Assembly (NCBI GenBank): GCA_963702925.1
Contig: OY969771.1
Coordinates: 3,162,001 to 3,226,000, forward strand
Reading direction: 5' to 3'
Source of the DNA: CAIKMD01 sp963702925
GTDB taxonomy: Bacteria; Pseudomonadota; Alphaproteobacteria; ATCC43930; CGMCC-115725
DNA: 64,000 bases
This document shows, piece by piece, positions 53,848 to 63,148 of this stretch. The number at the start of each line of letters is the position of its first letter. The stretch's first letter is position 1. Position numbers and translations under genes: made by a program. The notes below the pieces were generated by a model. The model was not told the origin of the DNA. It saw only the letters and a list, made by a program, of their open reading frames with translations, and ran no database searches.

Positions 53848-56800
53848 CGTACCTTCAGCGACGAGCGAGTCGTCGACCATTCGCATCGAGGTGCCCAGAG
53901 GCGAGCGATCTTCGGCCTTGCGCTCGTCGAGCCGCTTCCTCTCCGGCACGATTTTCAGCGTCGTCTGGATCGCCGTCTGCGGCACCTACATCAGCTTCTT
54001 CGTCGGTTGGGGCGTGCTCCAATCGCTGTTGCCGCACGAGCTGGCCCTTATCGCGCTGGTCATCGCGCTGCCGGTGCTCGCGGTCCTGACCATCGGCGCG
54101 GCGCATGAGCGTGCCGCGCGCCTTGAGCTCGTATCGACCCGGCTGGCCGAGCAAGTGGCGCAATTGCAAGCCGCGCCCGAGCGTTTCGACGAGCATGCGC
54201 GCACGGTGCTGGTGTCGATCCGTCAGCAATTGGTCGAGCTCGACGCCGCCGGCGACGCCGCGGCTACCCGCCTCAAGCAGGCGACCGAGGGTCTTGGCGC
54301 CATCGTCAGCACCACCGTGTCGAGCGTCAACAGCGCGGTGGAACGCGCCGAATATGCGCGCAGCGATCTCGCCGCTGCGGTCGAGCCGCTGACGAAATTG
54401 ACCGAGACTCTTGCTGCCGAATGCGCCTCGATCCAGCACGCCGTGACGGGCGATCTCGACATGGCGGCCGATCGGCTACGCGTCCATGTCGCCGCCGTCC
54501 AACAAGCGGTCGACCGTGCCGTGGAAGCAGCGGGATCGCGCGTCATCGAGCGCGCCGAGCTGCTGAGCCGGACGATGAACGAGGCCTTGGCCAAGGGGGC
54601 GAGCCATGCAGCCGAGCAATTCAATGGCGCAGGCGAGCTGGTCGAACGTGAAATCGCCGTCGCGGTCGATCGCATCGCCGGGCAAACCGGCTCGCTGGCT
54701 GCGGTCATCCTTCAGGCCAGCGATGGCGCGGCCGAACGGCTCGCCGGCCACCGGGCCGGCTTGGAGCGTCTGCTCGCCGATGCCGCGGCGCGTTTCGATC
54801 AGGTGGCGCGCGAAACCCTCGCCGCGTCCGAGCGCAGCAGCGCGGCACTGCGCGGCGAGGCGCAGGCACTGGTCGCCGCCGTTGCCGAAAGCGCGTTGCG
54901 TGCCGAGCAGGCGGGTGACCGGCTGCGCGACAGCGGCGCCACGCTGGTGGCGCAATCCGAGCAGACAACCCGCCAGGCGGAGGCCGCGAATGTGGCCCTT
55001 GTCGGCCAGGCGCAAGCCCTCGCCCAGGTTGCCGGGGAAGCCTTGGCGCGATTGCGCGAATTCAGTATCGGCTTTGCTAGCCAGGCGGAAGCGCTGATCA
55101 CGGCGGCGCGCCAAGGCGGCGCCCATGTCGACAAGGCCGGCGAGCAGCTGCGCGCGCAAATCGGCATGATCGCCGCAGCCGGCGAGCAAGCGGCGGCGGC
55201 GGCCGACGGCACCGCGACCAAGCTGCGCGAGGCGATCGACGCTTTGGAAGCGAGCGCGTCCGCTTCGATGGAAACCTTGGCGGAGCGCGGCGCCGATGTC
55301 GCGGCGGCCGCGGAAGCGAATATCACGCGCTTGCGCGCGGCGTTGGATGGGCTCGATGCGAGCGCGGTGCAAGCCGCCGAAAGCGGCGTCGAGGGCATCC
55401 GCGCCGCCATCGGCGCGTTGGATGAAAGCGCTTCGCAAATGGCGGCTGCCTTGGCGCGGCGCGGCGAGGACATGGCGGATACCGTCGAGGCGACGATTTC
55501 CCGGGCACGCGCCGCTATCGGCGGGCTCGAGCAAGGCGTCAGCGCCGCCGCCGACACCAGTGTGCAGCGCGTGCGCGGCGCCATGGAGGCCTTTGCCGCT
55601 GCTGGCCTGCAGCTTGAGACGGTAAGTGAAGGGACGACGGCGCGCGTGACCCAACTCGGCGCAGCGACCACACAAGCCGCGGAGGAGGTCCGCCGCGCCG
55701 GCGATGGCATTGGCGTGCAGATTGGCGAGCTGGCCGGCGTTGCCGGCGCGGCTCGCACGCAGGTCGAGGGTGTGGCGCAGATCCTTGCCCGCGAGGTTGC
55801 CGCCATGGGCGAGGCTGGCGGGGAGGTCGCGCTTCACATCGAGCAGCTGCACGACGCTTTCGCGCAAGAAGTGACGCATTTCAACACGGCGCGCGGCACG
55901 ATGACGGCGCAGGTCGGCGAGGTTCGTTCCTTGCTGCAGCAACAATCGGAATTCTTGGCGCGCGTGTCGGCGGAAGCCGCGCAGTCCGCGGCCGCGACCA
56001 ATGGCGCGCTCGACGATCATCTCCGGCGGCTGAACGACGCCACCTCCCTGGTCGCCAGCCAGAGCGACATGGTCGGCTCGCTGTTGCAGCGCCAGCTCGG
56101 CGATCTGGCGAGCGCGTCCAACATGCTTGCCACCATCGGGGCGAACATCGACAAGACCTTACAGTTTGGCGCGGCGACGATGAGCGAAGTGGCCGAACGC
56201 TCCGCTTCGCGCGCCGACGAGATCGGACGCCTCTTGGTCGATCACAGCCGAATCGCCGACGCGGCGAGCGAAGCGGTGGCGCAACGCGTTCTCGAGCGCG
56301 GCAACGTCATTCAAGAGCGCGCCGCGCTGCTCGACCATACGGTCGAGAAAGCCAGCGCCACGCTCGCGCAGGTCGCCAAGCAATTCGACGAGGCGGGGTT
56401 GGGCGTGGCCGCTGCCGGCGACGCGGCCAGCACGACCTTGCGCGATGTTGGGGCGCAGTTCCGCCAACAGGTTCAGGATCTTGCCGGAGCAGTCGAACAG
56501 ACGGTCGGCCGCATGCAGGGCGCGCGCGGCATCCTCGACCAGCATTTCGCCGCGATGAACGACGCCACCAACGGGGTCTCGAACCGGCTTGCCGCGCTGG
56601 GCGACGCCGCGCGGCAGGAGATGGCGCGGTTTGCGGTGGCCAGCGACGCGCTGGCGCAGCACCGCGACGAGGGGACCGCGCAAGTGCATCGTCAGATTCT
56701 TGAAATCAACGGGATGCTCGAGCAGGCCAATTCGCGGCTCGAATCGGCGCGCGGCGTGTTGCGCGAACAGGCCGGAGCGCTCAACGCGGCGACCGACATG

Positions 56801-57373
56801 GCGGTCGAACGCCTGCGCGAGATCAGCGACATCTATCACGGCCAGTCCAGCGCCTTGCTCGGCGCGGCCGACCAAGCGGGAGGGCGGGCAAAGGAGGCGA
56901 GCGAGGTGTTTCGCTCCCAGACCCAGACCTTCCTCAAGGCGGCCAACGACGCCGCCGAGCTCGCCCAGCGGATGCGCGACCAAGCGCAAAGCAATCAGCA
57001 GGACACGTTTCTCAAGACCGCGACCTTCATCATCGAAACGCTGCAATCCATGTCGGTCGATCTTGCCCGCATTCTCGAGCAGCCGGTGCCGGATGCGATC
57101 TGGAAGCGCTTCCATGGCGGCGAGCGCGGGGTCTTTGCGCGCTACATCCTGCAGCTGCAAGAGCGTCAGACCAGCGCGGTCATCAAAGAGAAGTTCGAGC
57201 TGGATTCGGCTTTCCGCGAACAGGCCATGCGCTACATGGACCAGTTCGAGCAGCTTCTGCTTCAGGCGCGCTCGGTCGACCGCACCGACGTCATGGGCGC
57301 GACCTTCGTGACCGCCGATGTCGGCAAGCTTTATCTCGTGCTCGCCAACGCGCTCGGCCGGCAGCTGCACTAG
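53834..57373 (+). CDS. Large membrane-anchored coiled-coil protein of unknown function
   Basis: This 1179-residue protein starts at GTG 53834. After a charged N-terminus come two membrane helices (about 37-60 and 69-91). Roughly 990 residues of Ala/Glu/Gln/Arg-rich heptads follow, without any MCP signalling motif or ATPase. The C-terminal 90 residues look globular and conserved (IWKRFHGGERGVFARY near 1095). It is likely a long rod on the inner membrane with a structural or polar role. A resemblance to apolipoprotein-like or MCP repeats is compositional only. Confidence 0.78.
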   Translation: MLRVDVPSATSESSTIRIEVPRGERSSALRSSSRFLSGTIFSVVWIAVCGTYISFFVGWGVLQSLLPHELALIALVIALPVLAVLTIGAAHERAARLELVSTRLAEQVAQLQAAPERFDEHARTVLVSIRQQLVELDAAGDAAATRLKQATEGLGAIVSTTVSSVNSAVERAEYARSDLAAAVEPLTKLTETLAAECASIQHAVTGDLDMAADRLRVHVAAVQQAVDRAVEAAGSRVIERAELLSRTMNEALAKGASHAAEQFNGAGELVEREIAVAVDRIAGQTGSLAAVILQASDGAAERLAGHRAGLERLLADAAARFDQVARETLAASERSSAALRGEAQALVAAVAESALRAEQAGDRLRDSGATLVAQSEQTTRQAEAANVALVGQAQALAQVAGEALARLREFSIGFASQAEALITAARQGGAHVDKAGEQLRAQIGMIAAAGEQAAAAADGTATKLREAIDALEASASASMETLAERGADVAAAAEANITRLRAALDGLDASAVQAAESGVEGIRAAIGALDESASQMAAALARRGEDMADTVEATISRARAAIGGLEQGVSAAADTSVQRVRGAMEAFAAAGLQLETVSEGTTARVTQLGAATTQAAEEVRRAGDGIGVQIGELAGVAGAARTQVEGVAQILAREVAAMGEAGGEVALHIEQLHDAFAQEVTHFNTARGTMTAQVGEVRSLLQQQSEFLARVSAEAAQSAAATNGALDDHLRRLNDATSLVASQSDMVGSLLQRQLGDLASASNMLATIGANIDKTLQFGAATMSEVAERSASRADEIGRLLVDHSRIADAASEAVAQRVLERGNVIQERAALLDHTVEKASATLAQVAKQFDEAGLGVAAAGDAASTTLRDVGAQFRQQVQDLAGAVEQTVGRMQGARGILDQHFAAMNDATNGVSNRLAALGDAARQEMARFAVASDALAQHRDEGTAQVHRQILEINGMLEQANSRLESARGVLREQAGALNAATDMAVERLREISDIYHGQSSALLGAADQAGGRAKEASEVFRSQTQTFLKAANDAAELAQRMRDQAQSNQQDTFLKTATFIIETLQSMSVDLARILEQPVPDAIWKRFHGGERGVFARYILQLQERQTSAVIKEKFELDSAFREQAMRYMDQFEQLLLQARSVDRTDVMGATFVTADVGKLYLVLANALGRQLH

Positions 57374-57390
57374 ACTTAGTAACCATAACG

Positions 57391-57420
57391 AAAACGGGCG
57401 GTCGAAGGGCCGCCCGTTCT
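57391..57420 (-). terminator. Terminator between the coiled-coil gene and hsp20
   Basis: A perfect 9-base-pair stem (AACGGGCGG 57393-57401, CCGCCCGTT 57410-57418) with an eight-base loop. On the minus strand it is followed by TTTT counting stem bases, so it mainly ends hsp20; it may work both ways. Confidence 0.7.
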
Positions 57421-57437
57421 GCGTGATACTCGGCCGC

Positions 57438-57893
57438 TCAGGCCGCTTTCTGCTCGATCACCTTGGCGCCGCCACTGGCGATCTCGATCTTGCGCGGCTT
57501 CAGCGCTTCGGGAACCTCGCGCACGAGGTCGACATGAAGCAGCCCGTTATCGAGGCTCGCGCCCGCGACCCGGATATGGTCGGCAAGCTGGAAATGGCGC
57601 TGGAACGCGCGCCGCGCGATGCCGCGGTGCAGATAGCGGGCATTGTCCTCGTCCTTCTGGGCCTTGCCAGAGACGAGAAGCACGCCTTCCTTCGCCGTGA
57701 TATCGAGGTCTTCGGCGGTAAAGCCGGCCACCGCCATCGTCAGGCGGTAGGCGTTTTCCCCGGTCGCCTCGATGTTATAGGGCGGATAGGCAAGCGCGCC
57801 GTTGTCGACCTGGGTCGCCGCGTCGATCAGACGCGTCAACCGGTCGAAGCCGATGCTGGAGCGGAACAGGGGGGATAAATCGAAACCATTCAT
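57438..57893 (-). CDS. Small heat-shock protein (Hsp20/IbpA family)
   Basis: Translation from ATG 57893, eight bases after GGAGG, gives 151 residues. It starts like IbpA (MNGFDLSPLFRSSIGFDRL), with an alpha-crystallin domain from about residue 37 (YPPYNIEATGENAYRLTMAVAG in pieces) and ending with RKIEI. It holds unfolded proteins in the cytoplasm. No ROSE-type RNA thermometer was recognised, though its 5' region (57894-58065) was not folded. Confidence 0.93.
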   Translation of the reverse strand: MNGFDLSPLFRSSIGFDRLTRLIDAATQVDNGALAYPPYNIEATGENAYRLTMAVAGFTAEDLDITAKEGVLLVSGKAQKDEDNARYLHRGIARRAFQRHFQLADHIRVAGASLDNGLLHVDLVREVPEALKPRKIEIASGGAKVIEQKAA

Positions 57894-58065
57894 GACCACA
57901 TCCTCCGTTGAGCAATATGGAACCCGAACGAACCCGCCGCATGGGCCGGGCGCGTCTACCGTGCGGTCCGGACCCGCGCGGCGGCGTCCGGACACTCAGA
58001 GGAGATAGTCAAGGGATGGCGGCGTTCAAGGGGCCGGCATGGCTCCCGAGTCGCCGGGAAAACGC

Positions 58066-58293
58066 CTATTTCTTGAGGCCGATGCCCTGGAAACGCTTGT
58101 TGAAGCGGGCGAGCTGGCCGCCGCTTTCATTGAGCCGCTGCTGGCCGCCGGTCCAGGCCGGATGCGACTTGGAATCGACTTCGAGATGCAGCGTTTCGCC
58201 CGGCTTGCCATAGGTCGAGCGCGTTTTGTAGCTCGTGCCGTCGGTCATCACGACGGTAATCTCGTGATAATCGGGATGAATGCCGTCCTTCAT
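58066..58293 (-). CDS. rpmE: 50S ribosomal protein L31 (cysteine-free type)
   Basis: From ATG 58293 the protein is 75 residues: IHPDYHEITVVMTDG, SKSHPAWTGGQQ and ARFNKRFQGIG match bL31. The zinc cysteines of the C+ type are absent (replaced within VVMTDG and SKSHP), as is common in alphaproteobacteria, so it does not respond to zinc. A longer frame upstream is not conserved. Confidence 0.96.
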   Translation of the reverse strand: MKDGIHPDYHEITVVMTDGTSYKTRSTYGKPGETLHLEVDSKSHPAWTGGQQRLNESGGQLARFNKRFQGIGLKK

Positions 58294-58469
58294 AGCGCTC
58301 TCCAAAAAAGCGGCGCAGTTATAGCGAAGCGGCAGCAAAGGCGCAACTTGTGTCGACAATACCCCGTGCGGCGATGGCGCAGTCGCGGAAATGCGCAATT
58401 CCGTTCGACTTTCTCGCGCACCTCTCATATAAAATTTCGTGTAACAAAATTTGGTTGAGGGGGTCAGCA
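58294..58469. other. Divergent promoter region rpmE / H1-like gene
   Basis: A 176-base divergent spacer. A TATAAAAT box at 58430-58437 may be a -10 element for the plus strand, and AAAATTT occurs twice (58433-58439 and 58446-58452). Confidence 0.35.
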
Positions 58470-58769
58470 ATGATTGACGGCTCAGACGACAGCAACGGCC
58501 CGTCCTACCCGCCCATTCCGCCTATCCCGCCGGCTCCGCCTGCTTACGAACCGGCTGAACCGGCACCGGCGGCACCGCGGAAGAAGGCTGCGGCCAAGGC
58601 GAAGCCCAAGGCGAAGGCAAAAGCGAAGCCGAAGATGAAGGCCAAGAAAGCCAAGAAGGCCAAGGCAGCGCCGTCGCGGAGCGCAGCAAAGCGCGGCAAG
58701 GCCAAAGCCAAGAAGGGTAAGGCCAAGAAGAAGGCGGCCAAGAAAGCCAAGAAGAAAGGCCGTCGTTAA
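58470..58769 (+). CDS. Histone H1-like Lys/Ala-rich protein
   Basis: A 99-residue protein from ATG 58470 after GAGGGGG. The first 35 residues are acidic and Pro-rich (YPPIPPIPPAPPAYEPAEP), then comes a strongly basic AKAKPKAKAK / KKAAKKAK tail similar to bacterial H1-like proteins. It probably binds DNA or RNA electrostatically. It ends at a strong terminator and is divergent from rpmE. Confidence 0.75.
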   Translation: MIDGSDDSNGPSYPPIPPIPPAPPAYEPAEPAPAAPRKKAAAKAKPKAKAKAKPKMKAKKAKKAKAAPSRSAAKRGKAKAKKGKAKKKAAKKAKKKGRR

Positions 58770-58777
58770 CAATATCG

Positions 58778-58796
58778 GCCGCCCTTTGCGGGCGGC
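58778..58796 (+). terminator. Hairpin after the H1-like gene
   Basis: GCCGCCC and GGGCGGC form a seven-base-pair stem with a five-base loop, nine bases after the stop. It has no T-run, so it probably aids the stronger terminator downstream. Confidence 0.45.
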
Positions 58797-58826
58797 TGCC
58801 GAGTTCGGGGGAATTTGGCGAGGGAA

Positions 58827-58860
58827 CCGCAGCAGCCGCTGGGCGCTGCGGTTTTTCTTT
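58827..58860 (+). terminator. Rho-independent terminator
   Basis: CCGCAGC (58827-58833) pairs with GCTGCGG (58845-58851) and is followed by TTTTTCTTT. It ends plus-strand transcripts from the H1-like gene, just before the convergent MotB-like gene. Confidence 0.75.
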
Positions 58861-58864
58861 GCTG

Positions 58865-59872
58865 TCAGCGCTCGGTCAGCTTCAGCTCGATGCGTCGGTT
58901 CTTGCGGTAGGCGTCCTCGGTATTGCCCGGGTCGATCGGCTGATATTCGCTGAAGCCGGCCGCGACCAGATGGTCCGCCGGTATGCCCTGCGACATCAGG
59001 TAATTCACCACCGAAATCGCGCGCGCCGATGACAGCTCCCAATTCGAGGGGAATTGCGCGGTACTGATCGGCCGCTTGTCGGTATGGCCGTCGACCCGTA
59101 GCACCCAGGGAATGTCGGCCGGGATCTGGGTCGAAATGTCCTTGAGGGCGTTGGCCACGATGGTGAGCTGTTGCTTTGCCGAATCGCTGAGCTCGGCACG
59201 GGCCGGGTCGAACAGTACTTCGGACTGGAAGATAAACCGGTCGCCGACGACTTGAATGTCCGGCCGATTGCCCAAGGCCTCGCGCAGCCGGCCGAAGAAT
59301 TCCGAACGATAGCGTGCCAGCTCCTCGACCTTGCTCAACAGCGCCTGGTTGAGACGCGCGCCGAGATCGGCGATCTGGGCTTCCTGGTCCTTGTTCTTGT
59401 TTTCGGCAAGGTCGAGCGCCGCCGCGATCTGTGCCAGCTGCGCTTGCAAGGCAGCGACTTGCTGGCTGAGCGTATCGATCGTGGTTTGCGCCTGGCTCGC
59501 TTTTTCGTCTGATGCCTGGAGCTGGGTCTGAAGCTGCCCGCTGCGGTCGCGCTCGGCGGCCAGGGCCTGGGTGCTTTGATCGCGTTCTTGGGTCGCCGCC
59601 TTGAGCTGCTGCGTCAGCGCGAGCAGCTGGGATTGAAGATCGCTGTTGCTGCTGCGCGCCATCGACAGCAGATCGGCGAGCTGGTTGATCTGTTGGCTCA
59701 GCTTCTGCAGCGCGGCGTCGCGGCCCGACAGCGCGTCAGTGAGATAGAATTGCCCCGCCGTGAACACCAGCAAGACGAAGACGATCACCATCACGAGCTG
59801 CGACAAGGCGTCGACGAAGCCTGGCCAGATATCGATGCCGAGGCGTCTGGGGCGGCGGGAGGAAAGCGGCAT
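58865..59872 (-). CDS. MotB/OmpA-like peptidoglycan-binding membrane protein
   Basis: A 335-residue protein with one N-terminal membrane helix (about 18-42) that carries an Asp at position 21, at the place of the ion-binding Asp in MotB/ZorB-like proteins. A coiled coil spans about 50-195, and an OmpA-type domain about 210-335 (GHTDKRP, SSARAISVVNYL, KNRRIEL). It follows the MotA/TolQ-like gene by 21 bases. Together they should form an ion-driven stator that contacts the cell wall. Confidence 0.85.
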   Translation of the reverse strand: MPLSSRRPRRLGIDIWPGFVDALSQLVMVIVFVLLVFTAGQFYLTDALSGRDAALQKLSQQINQLADLLSMARSSNSDLQSQLLALTQQLKAATQERDQSTQALAAERDRSGQLQTQLQASDEKASQAQTTIDTLSQQVAALQAQLAQIAAALDLAENKNKDQEAQIADLGARLNQALLSKVEELARYRSEFFGRLREALGNRPDIQVVGDRFIFQSEVLFDPARAELSDSAKQQLTIVANALKDISTQIPADIPWVLRVDGHTDKRPISTAQFPSNWELSSARAISVVNYLMSQGIPADHLVAAGFSEYQPIDPGNTEDAYRKNRRIELKLTER

Positions 59873-59893
59873 GGCGCAACCGGTGCCGGAAAC

Positions 59894-61039
59894 TCAACCC
59901 GGCGAGGGTTCTTTGGTGCGCGCAGCCATGGTGCGCGCGAGGAGGCGGATCTCGCTGCGGATTTCCTGCACTGAATCGCCGCGTCCTTGGGCGAGCTCTT
60001 CGGTAAGCCGGACCAGATGGACCTCGATGTTACGCAAATGCGAGCGCGCTTCGTCGTCGAAAGCCGGTGCTGATCCGACGTCGGCGAGGCGCTGCAACAC
60101 CGGCTTCAATTCCAATTGCTGTTCGCTCAGCTTGATGAGCAAGGTCTGCTCGGTCCGAATCTGGTCGCTGAGCTGCGCCAGCCGCTCGGTCAAGGTGATG
60201 AGATTGCTGTTGGCGGCGATGCGGCTTTCCTCGCCGCGCCCCAAAATGCGCTGCAAATTCTCGAGCCCGTCGGCGGTCTGTTCGAGCAGCGCCTGGACAT
60301 AGGCCGGCGCCGCGAGGTCGCCGCCATCGCCGACAGGCCCCGCGGCCGACAGGCGCGTCCAGCCCGACAGCCATTCCTCGAGGTCGTTGTAGAAGCGGTT
60401 GAGGGCGAGCCCGGCCTGCAGATCGAGGAAGCCTAGAATGAGCGAGCCGGCAAGGCCGAACAGAGAGGCGCTGAATGCCGTGCTCATGCCGCCCAAGGGT
60501 GTCTGCAGGCGCGCCTGAAGATCGCTGAAGGCGCGCGCCACGTCGCCCGTCCCGGTCGACAAACCGCCGATCACGCCTTTGACCGATTGCACGGTTTCGA
60601 GCAGGCCGTAGAACGTGCCGAGGAGGCCGAGGAAAACCAGCAGGCCGATAAGATAGCGCGAGGTCTCGCGGGTTTCGTCGAGCCTGGTCGCGATGCCGTC
60701 CAAAAGCATGCGCATCGTGGTCGCCGAGAGGCTCACCTTGCCGCCGCGCTGGTCGCCGAGCATGGTCGCCATCGGCGAGAGCAGACGCGGCGATGCCGCT
60801 GCGTTTGGCGCGTCGGGGCTCAAGCGGAACTTTTCGATCCAGGTCACTTCGGGATTGAGCCGCATGACTTGGTGGAAGATATAGACGATACCGGCCAGCA
60901 GGATACCGACGATGATGCCGTTGACGGCCGGATTGCCGAGGAAATATTGGATCAGCGCCGGCGATAGCAGCGCCGCGCCCGCGGCAACGGCGATCAGGAA
61001 GACCGTCATGCGGAAAAGATATTTGCGCGGGCGTGTCAC
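59894..61039 (-). CDS. MotA/TolQ/ExbB-family membrane protein
   Basis: The 381-residue protein has four membrane helices: two N-terminal (about 12-34, 40-58), one with LLVFLGLLGTFYGLLETV (about 132-150), and one near 188-210 (STAFSASLFGLAGSLILG). GLLGTF.GL is the family signature. A long cytoplasmic helical tail of about 160 residues follows, unlike short ExbB/TolQ. It pairs with the MotB-like gene; no flagellar, Tol or TonB gene is near. Confidence 0.85.
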   Translation of the reverse strand: MTRPRKYLFRMTVFLIAVAAGAALLSPALIQYFLGNPAVNGIIVGILLAGIVYIFHQVMRLNPEVTWIEKFRLSPDAPNAAASPRLLSPMATMLGDQRGGKVSLSATTMRMLLDGIATRLDETRETSRYLIGLLVFLGLLGTFYGLLETVQSVKGVIGGLSTGTGDVARAFSDLQARLQTPLGGMSTAFSASLFGLAGSLILGFLDLQAGLALNRFYNDLEEWLSGWTRLSAAGPVGDGGDLAAPAYVQALLEQTADGLENLQRILGRGEESRIAANSNLITLTERLAQLSDQIRTEQTLLIKLSEQQLELKPVLQRLADVGSAPAFDDEARSHLRNIEVHLVRLTEELAQGRGDSVQEIRSEIRLLARTMAARTKEPSPG

Positions 61040-61076
61040 GATCTGAGGCCCTTATGCTGCGAGCCGTGACCCGTGG

Positions 61077-62255
61077 TCACTGGCTGACGATCAGAAGATC
61101 GACTTGGTCAGTGGCCGGACCGTCATCCGACCGGTTGCCAAGCGCGCGCACATCCATGCGGAGGCTGCGAACGCCCTTGTCGATAAGATAGGCCCTGACC
61201 GCGATGGCGCGGGCAAGCGACACGCGTCGCGCTTCCATCGCCTGATCGTCGCCGCCGGTGGCATGCGCGATCAATTGCACGCGCAACGCATCGTTGGCGA
61301 GAAGCTTGGTTGCCACCGGGTCGAGGACCGCTGCGGAATTGGCCGGCAGATCGGTCGAGCCGGCCGAGAACTTGATCGTGTTCATCGCGTTGCCGGCCGC
61401 GGCGGTGGTGGCGACTTGAACCGATGCCGGTTGCGACGCGGCGGAGGCGACCTTGACGGGCGCTGGCGGTGGTGACGGAGCCGCGGCCACCGGCGGCGGC
61501 GCGGCCGGGGCGGGGGCGGGTGGCGAAGCTGGCGTTGCGGCCGGCACGGGTGGCGGCGCGGCGGCGAGCGATGCCGGCGCTGCGCTGGCGGTTTGATCGG
61601 AAGGCAGATGCGCCGGGGGGGTGGGCGCTTCCTCATGCGCCGGTGTCGGCGGCAGGGCGGGCGGGGGCGGCGCCGGCGCGGCTTGCGGCAAAGGCGGCAT
61701 CGGTGTTTCGGGCGGCGGCGAAATTCCCGCGGCGGGCCGCACCGACTTCGTCACGATGTTCTGGTCCGATGCGACTTGCGGCACGGCGGCGGGTGCCGCG
61801 CCCGGCGGAACCAGGTGGATCGCAGAGCCAGCCTTCGACGCCACCGGGCTAGGCGTTTTGGCGCGGGCCGTGCTGCTATTCTTTTCAGGCGCAGCGCGGC
61901 GCGCAACCCGGTGGGTGGTTCGATGCTTTGCCGACGTCGTTTTGGCGCGCGGCCGCGATGACGAGGCCGATTCCTTCGCCGTTGGCCGGCTCGCCGTTGT
62001 CTCGGGCGGCGCCACATAGCTGCCGCTCGCCGGCGCGGCGCCGAAGAGCTGAGGCAGAGTCTGAGGCGGGCCGAGCCGGTCCAGCACGCTTTGATCGACG
62101 GTCACGCTGGGCGGCCGATTGCCGCCGATTTGGACCTGCGCTTGGCTGCTCGTGGCCGCCACAATGCTCAGCGCGGCGAACAGCCACGCGCATCGCGTGC
62201 CGCCACGGCGCCGGGCAGTTCCAAAATGCTTGCGGCGTGGCGCGAGGAGGGTCAT
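61077..62255 (-). CDS. Exported Pro-rich protein with OmpA-like C-terminal domain
   Basis: A 392-residue protein with a signal peptide (after a basic N-terminus, cleavage near SSQAQ). A long, low-complexity Pro/Ala region follows (about 75-290) that could span the periplasm, and an OmpA-like domain (about 292-392; IKFSAGSTDLPA, ..LIAHATGG, ..DVRALGN). The cell-wall-binding residues of OmpA are poorly kept. It is 37 bases upstream of the MotA-like gene and probably part of the same complex. Confidence 0.78.
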   Translation of the reverse strand: MTLLAPRRKHFGTARRRGGTRCAWLFAALSIVAATSSQAQVQIGGNRPPSVTVDQSVLDRLGPPQTLPQLFGAAPASGSYVAPPETTASRPTAKESASSSRPRAKTTSAKHRTTHRVARRAAPEKNSSTARAKTPSPVASKAGSAIHLVPPGAAPAAVPQVASDQNIVTKSVRPAAGISPPPETPMPPLPQAAPAPPPPALPPTPAHEEAPTPPAHLPSDQTASAAPASLAAAPPPVPAATPASPPAPAPAAPPPVAAAPSPPPAPVKVASAASQPASVQVATTAAAGNAMNTIKFSAGSTDLPANSAAVLDPVATKLLANDALRVQLIAHATGGDDQAMEARRVSLARAIAVRAYLIDKGVRSLRMDVRALGNRSDDGPATDQVDLLIVSQ

Positions 62256-62322
62256 TGGGTGAGTTTCCGTCCGAGTTCCGCTCGCAGCAAACTAGCCTAC
62301 CCCAAGGCGACGCGCACCGCCA

Positions 62323-63138
62323 CTACCCCGAAATTACAGCGGGATGGGGGGCCTGCTTGAGCAATCGCGCGAGCGGCAGATGGAGATGGTCGTTGGCCGC
62401 GAGCACGTCGCCCGAGGCCAGCATCGCGTGGCCGCCGGCGATATCGGTGACATAGCCTCCGGCCTCGCGCACCAGCAGAATGCCGGCGGCGATATCCCAT
62501 TGCTGCAGCCCGTATTCCCAGAAACCGTCAAACCGTCCTGCCGCGACGTAGGCGAGGTCGAGCGCGGCCGAACCCTGGCGGCGGACCCCGCTGGTCGCGG
62601 CCATCACCGCGGCAAGGCCTCGGAGATAGGCGCCATGCTCGCCGCGCTCGCGGAACGGAATGCCGGTGCCGATGACCGCATCGGCGAGCTGGCGGCGGGC
62701 CGAAACCCGCAGCCGGCGGTCGTTGATGTAGGAGCCGGTGCCTTTCTCGCCCCAGAACAGCTCGTCCCGCAGCGGCTCGTAGACCAGGCCGGCGACGATC
62801 TCGCCGTCGCGTTCGAGCGCGATCGAAATTGACCAATGCGGGATGCCGTGCAGGAAATTCGTGGTGCCGTCGAGCGGATCGACGATCCAGCGATGATGCT
62901 TGTCGCTGCCTTCGGCGCTGCCGCTTTCCTCCATCAGGAAACCATAGCCGGGCCGCGCCTTGGTCAGTTCCGCCTTGAGAATTTTCTCCGCCTTCAGATC
63001 GGCAGAGGAAACGAACTCGCCGGGTCCTTTGATCGAAACCTGAAGCTGCTCGACTTCGCCGAAATCGCGGATCAGCCCGCGCGCCGCCTTCAGGGCGGCG
63101 GCGGCCATGACGTTGATGAGCGCCGAGCGAACCGCCAT
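62323..63138 (-). CDS. suhB: Inositol monophosphatase family protein
   Basis: A 271-residue phosphatase with the metal motif EESG near residue 70, DPLDGTTNF near 87, and WDIAAG near 216, the IMPase/SuhB signature. It hydrolyses inositol phosphates or related sugars; in E. coli SuhB also aids rRNA transcription. It starts 10 bases after efp on the same strand. Confidence 0.92.
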   Translation of the reverse strand: MAVRSALINVMAAAALKAARGLIRDFGEVEQLQVSIKGPGEFVSSADLKAEKILKAELTKARPGYGFLMEESGSAEGSDKHHRWIVDPLDGTTNFLHGIPHWSISIALERDGEIVAGLVYEPLRDELFWGEKGTGSYINDRRLRVSARRQLADAVIGTGIPFRERGEHGAYLRGLAAVMAATSGVRRQGSAALDLAYVAAGRFDGFWEYGLQQWDIAAGILLVREAGGYVTDIAGGHAMLASGDVLAANDHLHLPLARLLKQAPHPAVISG

Positions 63139-63148
63139 TACCGCTGCA

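Noticed and set aside
53834..57373. Methyl-accepting chemotaxis protein
   Set aside because: It has two membrane helices and a long helical region, but no HAMP domain, no signalling hairpin motif and no che genes nearby.
58865..62255. Zorya-type phage defence (ZorA/ZorB-like pair)
   Set aside because: The membrane pair is similar in outline, but no ZorC, ZorD or ZorE gene is present and the neighbours are housekeeping genes, so a general envelope stator is a better reading.
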